A program made the position numbers and the translations under genes. Below, in pieces: positions 57,951 through 64,000 of a stretch of 64,000 bases of DNA (its first letter is position 1; each line of letters begins with the position of its first letter). Below the pieces are notes generated by a model, which searched no databases, was not told the origin of the DNA, and was given only the letters and a program-made list of their open reading frames with translations. The DNA lies in contig JBPOFA010000010.1 of NCBI GenBank assembly GCA_051251595.1, positions 115,678-179,677 on the forward strand, given 5' to 3'. This DNA comes from NORP110 sp051251595. Lineage in GTDB: Bacteria > Pseudomonadota > Alphaproteobacteria > Rhodobacterales > Rhodobacteraceae.

Positions 57951-58937
57951 TCACTCGATCCCTTTAAGCGACAAAGTCTGTTCAATCTCGCGGCGCACCA
58001 TCCGGCGAACATTTCGCGTGATGCGTTCACCCATTTTGCCCTGCAGCTCTTCTTTCACGATTTCCGAAACGACGCGGCGCAAGACATCTTCGTCGACAAA
58101 GACATCTTCATCGTCATCAACAATCTCTGGTCGCCGAAATTGCGGCAGTTCATTTTCGGCTTGTGGAGGTTCGGCAAGCTCTGTCTCGTCGCTTTTCGAC
58201 GGGACATGGGCAAACGTCGCCACTTCTGCCAGCTGCAAGGGCGCCTTTTCGGATCGCAGCTGTTCTGGTAACTTGTGGGTAAATGCGTAATCCACAATGT
58301 CATCTGCGTCTTGATCGTCCTCTACCGTGGCATCAACGGCGTCCTCTGGCGGCTCTGACGGTTTCCAATGTTGGGTATTGTCGATGACCTCAAACAGATG
58401 CCGATCTGGCATCTTTCCGGCGTCCGGCTCACTTCCGTCAGGTTCCCAGTCGCCTTCAGACCGATTCACGGCTTCTTCCAGCTCTGCGATCCGCTCTTCC
58501 AAAGAGATACCTGCCCCAAAGCTTAGCGGCACATGATGCTCTTCCTCAGGCCCGGAATGATCCGGTTCAACCGGTTCGGCGGGCTCTTCCGTACGACGGC
58601 GCGACGTTTCAAAGCTGACAGGCGGCTCTGCAAATCCTGAAGGTTCTGCGGGTTCCGCCGTGTGGTCTTTCAAAAAGCTGAGTGTTTCAGCGTTTTCCTT
58701 TGGCCGGTCCTCAGCCTCTGGCATCGCAGGGTTCAGCAGCTCAAAAGCGTCTGCGTCTTCACGTTGGCCAGACAGATCCGGCAAGGGTTCCCTGTCTTCG
58801 TTGGTTTTCCCAATGCGGTGTGCAGGCGTCAAAACGAACCGATCCAAGCCCGAAGGCTCTGATTTTGGTTCTGCTCTGTCGCCCGAAACCAGTTTTCTGA
58901 TCGAAGAAAGGACGTCGTTCATTTCTAGATTTGTCAT
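57951..58937 (-). CDS. PopZ-like (DUF2497-type) acidic protein, 328 aa
   Basis: Composition and ends resemble the polar organiser PopZ: a short conserved N-terminal helix (MNDVLSSIRKLVSGD), a long acidic, proline-rich middle without order (DREPLPDLSGQREDADAFEL ... PAEPVEPDHSGPEEEHH), and C-terminal helices DEDVLRRVVSEIVKEELQGK and RNVRRMVRREIEQTLSLK. In Caulobacter the C-terminal helices drive assembly and the N-terminal helix binds partners. The call is by architecture and place next to tolC-like and PCMT genes, as in related genomes, not by firm homology. ATG 58937 is chosen over upstream GTG codons. Stop codons abut cobQ's. Confidence 0.65.
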   Translation of the reverse strand: MTNLEMNDVLSSIRKLVSGDRAEPKSEPSGLDRFVLTPAHRIGKTNEDREPLPDLSGQREDADAFELLNPAMPEAEDRPKENAETLSFLKDHTAEPAEPSGFAEPPVSFETSRRRTEEPAEPVEPDHSGPEEEHHVPLSFGAGISLEERIAELEEAVNRSEGDWEPDGSEPDAGKMPDRHLFEVIDNTQHWKPSEPPEDAVDATVEDDQDADDIVDYAFTHKLPEQLRSEKAPLQLAEVATFAHVPSKSDETELAEPPQAENELPQFRRPEIVDDDEDVFVDEDVLRRVVSEIVKEELQGKMGERITRNVRRMVRREIEQTLSLKGIE

Positions 58938-59022
58938 CGGATCGTGCACCACGAGTCACCTTTGCCCCACGGAACCGATTGTAACGACCCTAAGACATTC
59001 GCACAACAGATGCTTATGGTTA

Positions 59023-60381
59023 TCACTGTTTGCCGATGCTTCTCAGGACCCGATCCAGCTTTTTGCCTTCTGGGCTGACATTGTAGGTCGGCGCATTTCT
59101 AACTGCATTATAGTAGTCAGAAGGATCATAAGTTGTGATGCCCAACCGCAGGTCATCAACGGTCAATAGCCCCATGGTCGACAGCAAAGAATACACAGCA
59201 TTGTAGCGTTGTGTGTCCGCTTCAATCTTTGTTGATTCGGCGTCCAGCAATTCCTGTTCCGCGTCCAGAACGTCCAGTGTGGTCCGCGCCCCGAACCGGG
59301 CCTCTTCACGCGTACCTTCGAACGCAACTCTCGCGGCACTGATCTGTTCGATACTGGCCTTTTGCGCGGCCTCGGCCACTTTCAACAGTGCCCAAGCATT
59401 TGCAACATTCTGGTCGATGCTCAAAGATACCAAGTGAAGATTGGCCAGAGAAGAATCGCGCAATGCAGCCGCCCGGCGGCGTTGTGATTGCAAAAAGCCA
59501 CCCTGATAAATCGGGCCTGACAGGGACAACCCGACAGAGCTGTTGTCATTTTTATTGTAATCCACGCTGCCACGCGCCGTTGCCACCAATGAAGGTTTCA
59601 TCGCAGCCTGTGCAATGGCGATGTTGAGTTCCGACACAGTCACATCACGTTTAGCCTGCAACAACAAAGGATGTCTTTGACGTGCGACGTTGCGCGCTTC
59701 TGCAACAGAACTTGCCAATTGTCTTGGAAAGGGCGGCTCTGCGAGCGTGCCGGGATAACGGCCTACGGCAACGTTGTACGCTTCACGTGAGACAGCAAGG
59801 TTACCCTGCGCCACAGCCAAAGAGGATTGCGCCGATGCCAGTCGTGCCTGCGCGTTTGCAACATCGGTCCGTGTCACCTCGCCCACATCAAACCGATCTT
59901 GCGAGGCCTGAAGTTCCTGGGTGATCAAACGCATATTGTTTTGGCGCAGCGCCACAATCGAAATATCGCGGCGTACATCCAGATAGGCCTGAACCGCCTG
60001 TAGCAGCACGTTCTGCTCTACCGAAACCAGCGCCTCCCGCAGGGACAGGACGTTCTCTTTGGCCGCATCAATGCTCAACTGAGTAGCACCGAAATCATAC
60101 AGCATCATGCTGGCGGAAAGTTCCAGATTGCCGCTGGTGTTATTGGTGACAGAGGAATACGCACCGCCAATCGCATAGTTCAGCACGGGCCGTAGGCGCG
60201 ACACAGCCCCCGCCACGCCTTCATCCGCAGCCCGCAGCAAGGCCCGGTTTTGTTCAAGCAGACCGGAATTCTGGTATGCCGACACCAGCGCATCCGCCAA
60301 CGTCTCTGATCGCGCAGAAACAGTTGATGAAAAAGCGAAAACACCAGCGACCAATGCGACTTTTACAGACCTAAAATTCAC
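59023..60381 (-). CDS. tolC: TolC-family outer membrane efflux protein, 452 aa
   Basis: Outer-membrane channel for type I secretion or drug efflux. Signal peptide MNFRSVKVALVAGVFAFSST with cleavage near SARSE. Then the family pattern: LADALVSAYQNSGLLEQNRA, LRPVLNYAIGGAYSS, a repeated long-helix region (SQDRFDVGEVTRTDVANAQA; EGTREEARFGARTTLDVLDA) and the YNAVYSLLSTMGLLTVDDLR end. The paired DVGEVTRTDVANAQ and FGARTTLDVLDAEQ segments are the internal duplication of TolC. It follows the PCMT-like gene 59 bases downstream, the usual order in this group. Confidence 0.94.
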   Translation of the reverse strand: MNFRSVKVALVAGVFAFSSTVSARSETLADALVSAYQNSGLLEQNRALLRAADEGVAGAVSRLRPVLNYAIGGAYSSVTNNTSGNLELSASMMLYDFGATQLSIDAAKENVLSLREALVSVEQNVLLQAVQAYLDVRRDISIVALRQNNMRLITQELQASQDRFDVGEVTRTDVANAQARLASAQSSLAVAQGNLAVSREAYNVAVGRYPGTLAEPPFPRQLASSVAEARNVARQRHPLLLQAKRDVTVSELNIAIAQAAMKPSLVATARGSVDYNKNDNSSVGLSLSGPIYQGGFLQSQRRRAAALRDSSLANLHLVSLSIDQNVANAWALLKVAEAAQKASIEQISAARVAFEGTREEARFGARTTLDVLDAEQELLDAESTKIEADTQRYNAVYSLLSTMGLLTVDDLRLGITTYDPSDYYNAVRNAPTYNVSPEGKKLDRVLRSIGKQ

Positions 60382-60440
60382 GTTCTTACCTCAAATTGGC
60401 GGCCGCGCGAGGCGTCCGTGTATTCATATCTGCCCTAAGT

Positions 60441-61094
60441 TCACAAAACGAAGGACATTTCTTTTTCAAAACCTGCCAAGGCTGGGGCCGATGCGTTAAA
60501 CGCATATCGCCACGACACAGACCCGTTCGATTTATGACCGATCCGACAAATTCCAAGAGCACCTTCCATAAAGACCGCACCAATTCGGCCCCCATCTTTC
60601 AGCTGATCAATAATTCCGCTTGGAATCTGCTCAACGCCTCCTTCGACGACAATGACGTCATAGGGTCCGTGCTTGGGTGCACCGGCATTCAGGGCGCCAT
60701 CGACCACGGCAACATTGTCAACGCCATTTTCCGCCAGCAGGTTCTGCGCGTCATTGGACAGATCGGCATCTTCTTCGACAGCCACGACCGCTTCGGCCAT
60801 ATGCGCAATCACAGCGCTGGAATATCCAAGACCACAGCCCAAATCCAAGACCAGCTCATCACGTTGAATGTTCAGGCCATCCAGCATTTTCGCAAATGTT
60901 CGCGCTTCCAGAATGAAACGGCCATTGCCGATTTCGACATTCTCGCCGACATATGCCGCCTCACGCGATGCGTTTGGAACGTAGTTTTCTTTTGGAACAT
61001 CCAACATCGCGTCAATGATCGGGAATTTCGTAACATCCGACGGGCGAACCTGTGTATCAACCATTGCGGTACGACGTGCGGAATAGTCGGCCAT
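60441..61094 (-). CDS. Protein-L-isoaspartate O-methyltransferase-like protein, 217 aa
   Basis: SAM-dependent methyltransferase of the PCMT branch: ARRTAMVDTQVRPSDVTKFP at the start, ARTFAKMLDGLNIQRDELVL and the SAM loop LDLGCGLGYSSAVIAHMAEA (~82-101), then VVVEGGVEQIPSGIIDQLKD. True Pcm repairs isoaspartyl residues; in Rhodobacterales this protein, encoded before a tolC gene, lacks some active-site marks, so repair activity is unproven. ATG 61094 is chosen over a longer frame. The gene lies on the strand opposite to the Sel1-repeat gene with about 260 bases between. Confidence 0.9.
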   Translation of the reverse strand: MADYSARRTAMVDTQVRPSDVTKFPIIDAMLDVPKENYVPNASREAAYVGENVEIGNGRFILEARTFAKMLDGLNIQRDELVLDLGCGLGYSSAVIAHMAEAVVAVEEDADLSNDAQNLLAENGVDNVAVVDGALNAGAPKHGPYDVIVVEGGVEQIPSGIIDQLKDGGRIGAVFMEGALGICRIGHKSNGSVSWRYAFNASAPALAGFEKEMSFVL

Positions 61095-61353
61095 GTGTGT
61101 AACTCTTTGATATGGAATCTGTCCTGCGGTTTTGACACAGAAAATTTCGCCCGGCAATACGCAGATGGGAAACTTGATGACGCCGGACCTTGCGTCGAGC
61201 CGTGCCAATACCATGGCACGGTTTATCAATTGCCCGTGAACCGCGCAGAATACCGCCGTTGCACCCGAATTCCCCTTTTAAACATAACCCGCTTCAGGTC
61301 ATAATTCGCCCGCACACACCCCGAATTTCTTGATTCCGAAAGTTGCGGATTGA

Positions 61354-63807
61354 ATGACACAGAACAGTTCCCCTGCCCCTGCCCGGAACGTTTTTTTTAA
61401 ACCGTTCACGGCCCATCGCACGCTCCTTGGGGCGGTCGCCCTTGCCTGTCTGATCACACCGGCGGGCAGCTTTTCCCAAACGCCCGATCCGGCCCCAAGC
61501 GCTGAAGTCATAGAACTGCAACAACTGGCGTCCGAAGGGGATGCAAAAGCCAAATATCAATTGGCAGAGGCCTATCGCAAAGGCGAAGGCGTCGCCCCCG
61601 ACCCGACCCGCAGCATCGCATTGTTCGAAGAGCTCGCTGAAACTGGTAACGCAAATGCCTATCAACGTTTGGGTGATTTCTACGCGCGCGGCAACGGCGT
61701 GCCGCCGGACATGCCGCGGGCGATTGGCTACTACAAACAGGCGATAGACGCGGGCAGCAGCTATGCCAATATTTCGCTTGGACTCGCGCTGATCAGCACC
61801 GGTGAAGGTGAGGCCGCGCTAAGCGCCTTCCAGCAAGCCCTTGAAGATGGACAAAAATCTGCCGCGCTCGAAATCGCCCTTGGCCATGCCGCGGGCAGCT
61901 TTGGTGCGGCCACCGATCCGCAATCAGGCATACCCGTTCTGGCAGAGCTTGCCCAAGCCGGGGACGACAAGGCCAAGTACAGTCTGGCAGAGGCCTATCG
62001 CAAAGGTCTGGGCACAGCCCCCGACCCCGCCCGCAGCATCGCATTGTTCCAAGAGCTCGCCGAAACCGGCAACGCAAACGCATTTCAACGGCTAGGCGAT
62101 TTCTATGCCACGGGAAATGGCGTGCCCACTGACCTACAAAAAGCGATCGAATATTATCGGTCCGCCGTCAGCGCAGGCAGCACATATGCCAATATCGCTC
62201 TTGGCCGCGCCTTGGCAAAATCAGGTGAAGGAGAGGCCGCATTGGCCGCTTTCAACCAAGCTCTGGACGCGGGGCAAAGCTCTGCCAAACTGGAAATAGC
62301 ATCAGGCCATGCCGCCGGCAGCTTTGGCGCGGCGTCGGACCCTCAGCTTGGCGTGCCTGTTCTGGCAGAACTGGCGGCTGCAGGCGATGACAAAGCCAAA
62401 TACAAACTGGCAGACGCATACCGGACCGGCACCGGCACCGCCAAAGACCCGCAACGCAGCATCGCTCTGTTTCAGGACCTGGCTGAAACCGGAAACGCCA
62501 ATGCGTTCCAACGCTTGGGCGATTTTTACGCCACCGGAGACGGCGTGCCCGAAGACTTGGAAAAGGCGATCGCCAATTACCGCGCCGCAATTGAGGCCGG
62601 AAGCGTCTATGCCAATATTTCGCTTGGACGGGCCCTGATAAAAAACAGCCAAGGCAAAGCCGCGCTGGACGCATTTAAGGAGGCAGTTGAAGGGGGCAGC
62701 ACATCGGTTGCGCTTGATATTGCAGTTGGCCACGCAGCCGGTAGTTTCGGAGATATTTCAGATCCGGCCCTTGGCGTCCCTGTGCTGGAACAGCTCTCGC
62801 AAGCCGGCGATGAAAACGCCAAATACAAATTGGCAGAAGCACTTCGAACGGGAACCGGTACGCCACAAGACCTGCCCCGCAGCGCGGAATTGTTTCAGGA
62901 ACTCGCAGAGCTCGGAAACAGGAACGCCTACCAACGGCTGGGCGACTTTTACAACCGCGGCACAGGCGTCGCGATCGATAAAGAAAAAGCAATCGACTAC
63001 TACTCCAAAGCGGCCGCCGCAGGCAGCGGCTATGCAAATATCCTGCTGGGCCGCACCCTGGCTGATACAGACCAGGGAGAGGCGGCCCTTGCGGCCTTCG
63101 TCGCCGCAGAACAATCCGGCCAAAAAAGCGCAGAGCTGGAAATCGCGGCGGGGCACGCAAATGGAGTATTCGGGTCCCAAACGAACCCAGATCTGGGCAT
63201 CCCGGTCCTGGAAAAACTGGCCGTAAATGGCAATGCCGCAGCGGCCTTGAAATTACTTCGGTTCCTTGAAAATGACCCGAACCTGGAAATCAACGTCGAA
63301 GAGATTTTGAAATCCGCCCATGTCGCCTCTCTGTTTGGCGACAGCAATGCAACAGCGGGGCTCGTCCGTTTCTATCGCATGCAGCCAAACCTCGCAGAAA
63401 ACGCCTTGGAACAACGCCAGACCCTTCTTGATAACCGTGGGGACAGCATGCGCCCTGCCCGATATGTGGATGAGCGCCTATACCTGATTCACGACACACT
63501 TCCCCAAGCCGAAGCGTTTCGGGAAATGCAAGCGGTGCTTCAATCCGCGCCCTCTGACGTCTACGCCAACGGCTTGCTGCGGATCCGCAACCTTGATCAA
63601 AATGCCTATGTTTTTGTCCTGCAAGGTGAACTCAGCCAGCTGGGATACTTGGACGGACAAACCAATGGACAACTGAACAGCCGCACGGTGCGTTCTATTG
63701 CTGCGTTTTGCGCCGACAAGGACATCGCCAAGATCTGCGCCATGGGCCCCCTTCGCGGAACGTCTGCCAAGGCCATCGGGATTGCGCTTGCCGAAGGAAA
63801 ACCCTGA
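61354..63807 (+). CDS. Sel1-repeat (TPR-like) exported protein, 817 aa
   Basis: Helical-repeat scaffold. An N-terminal membrane/signal segment (TLLGAVALACLITPAGSFSQ) suggests export to the periplasm. Residues ~50-630 are four tandem modules of exactly 141 residues, each containing Sel1-like repeats (KYQLAEAYRKGEGVAPDPTR and NANAYQRLGDFYARGNGVP in module 1). The C-terminus (~740-800) resembles a peptidoglycan-binding repeat: VLQGELSQLGYLDGQTNGQL followed by NSRTVRSIAAFC. It may organise an envelope complex. AlgK-like proteins of polysaccharide secretion are the nearest idea by architecture, but no such genes are adjacent. Confidence 0.9.
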   Translation: MTQNSSPAPARNVFFKPFTAHRTLLGAVALACLITPAGSFSQTPDPAPSAEVIELQQLASEGDAKAKYQLAEAYRKGEGVAPDPTRSIALFEELAETGNANAYQRLGDFYARGNGVPPDMPRAIGYYKQAIDAGSSYANISLGLALISTGEGEAALSAFQQALEDGQKSAALEIALGHAAGSFGAATDPQSGIPVLAELAQAGDDKAKYSLAEAYRKGLGTAPDPARSIALFQELAETGNANAFQRLGDFYATGNGVPTDLQKAIEYYRSAVSAGSTYANIALGRALAKSGEGEAALAAFNQALDAGQSSAKLEIASGHAAGSFGAASDPQLGVPVLAELAAAGDDKAKYKLADAYRTGTGTAKDPQRSIALFQDLAETGNANAFQRLGDFYATGDGVPEDLEKAIANYRAAIEAGSVYANISLGRALIKNSQGKAALDAFKEAVEGGSTSVALDIAVGHAAGSFGDISDPALGVPVLEQLSQAGDENAKYKLAEALRTGTGTPQDLPRSAELFQELAELGNRNAYQRLGDFYNRGTGVAIDKEKAIDYYSKAAAAGSGYANILLGRTLADTDQGEAALAAFVAAEQSGQKSAELEIAAGHANGVFGSQTNPDLGIPVLEKLAVNGNAAAALKLLRFLENDPNLEINVEEILKSAHVASLFGDSNATAGLVRFYRMQPNLAENALEQRQTLLDNRGDSMRPARYVDERLYLIHDTLPQAEAFREMQAVLQSAPSDVYANGLLRIRNLDQNAYVFVLQGELSQLGYLDGQTNGQLNSRTVRSIAAFCADKDIAKICAMGPLRGTSAKAIGIALAEGKP
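61552..63243 (+). repeat. Four tandem 423-bp coding repeats
   Basis: The reference point AAxTA(C/T)xxx-TGGCAGA recurs at 61552, 61975, 62398 and 62821, each exactly 423 bases after the last, with 141 codons per unit and high identity. A fifth unit begins and decays near 63244. The period is held without indels, which points to recent duplication or strong structural constraint. Confidence 0.85.
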
Positions 63808-63925
63808 CCCATCCGTTTTTTCGCTCGCTTAAGCTTTGAGATGTCAGTGAGACGCAAGAATTGTCGTGCCCATCCTTTAAACGCTTGACGCCCTGATCGT
63901 GAATACTTAAGCAGCACAAGGCTTC

Positions 63926-63999
63926 GGCGAGTTGGCGGAGTGGTTACGCAGCGGATTGCAAATCCGTGTACACCGGTTCGATTCCGGTACTCGCCTCCA
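63926..63999 (+). tRNA. tRNA-Cys (anticodon GCA)
   Basis: Acceptor GGCGAGT (63926-63932) pairs with ACTCGCC (63989-63995). The anticodon loop ATTGCAAA holds GCA, the T-loop is TTCGATT, the discriminator is T (U73, typical of cysteine tRNA) and CCA is encoded (63997-63999). Length 74. It lies downstream of the Sel1 gene. Confidence 0.96.
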
Positions 64000-64000
64000 A

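Noticed and set aside
61552..63243. CRISPR-like array
   Set aside because: The regular spacing is due to 423-bp coding repeats in an unbroken 817-codon gene; there are no short repeats with unique spacers. No CRISPR array was seen anywhere in the window.

Overview
The window looks like chromosome from an alphaproteobacterium of the Rhodobacterales (Roseobacter group). Grounds: an unbroken DUF6280 gene, a Hint-domain protein of the Rhodobacterales type, the neighbourhood cobQ / PopZ-like / tolC-like / PCMT-like, and codon use and protein sequences typical of that group. No species is claimed.

Layout. (1) 1-6.7 kb: a cut-off winged-helix regulator at the left edge, an MscS channel, a compact tyrosine recombinase, and a zntB/corA gene cut short and fused in frame to the 3' end of a tRNA gene. 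A terminator, an 11-bp tandem repeat, an AlpA-like gene and an integrase remnant follow, so this is the edge of an integrated element. (2) 6.9-32.7 kb: a compact catabolic island of 22 genes plus its own regulator, in three operons. A leftward operon (18.1 to 6.9 kb) encodes a peptide-type ABC importer, two GMC oxidoreductases (one with a gluconate-dehydrogenase subunit-3-like partner), an SDR and a crotonase-fold protein. A rightward operon (18.3 to 26.6 kb) encodes an SDR, a PuuE-like deacetylase/allantoinase, MmgE/PrpD, a CitE-like lyase, a MaoC hydratase, an acyl-CoA dehydrogenase and two CaiB-type CoA-transferases. A second leftward operon (32.7 to 26.6 kb) encodes MmgE/PrpD, a PaaK-like ligase, an amidase, an acetyl-CoA hydrolase/transferase-like protein and a GntR/UTRA regulator as its last gene. 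All three operons carry the same palindrome, ATTTGTCCGGACAAAT, over the -10 region. The lower pathway resembles itaconate / C5-dicarboxyl-CoA breakdown; the starting substrate is unknown. (3) 32.8-34.6 kb: a junction where an integrase C-terminal fragment abuts a beheaded cyanophycinase gene, then a terminase-small-subunit-like gene and tRNA-Leu(TAA).

(4) 34.8-64 kb: ordinary chromosomal genes. They include a rhomboid protease, GFA protein, Hint protein, inositol monophosphatase, a MetR-like regulator divergent from metF, a thioesterase, an HxlR regulator facing a DUF4242 gene across a long operator, a lone CoxL-like molybdenum hydroxylase subunit, valS, a class V aminotransferase, a phosphatase/ABC exporter pair, a glycosyltransferase, ygfZ, a sulfotransferase, a VOC/WYL pair with an operator, efp, DUF6280, cobQ, a PopZ-like gene, a tolC-like gene, a PCMT-like gene, a Sel1-repeat protein with an exact 423-bp repeat, and tRNA-Cys.

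The most notable system is the island in (2): a self-contained, single-regulator catabolic regulon bracketed by two pieces of an integrase in permuted order.
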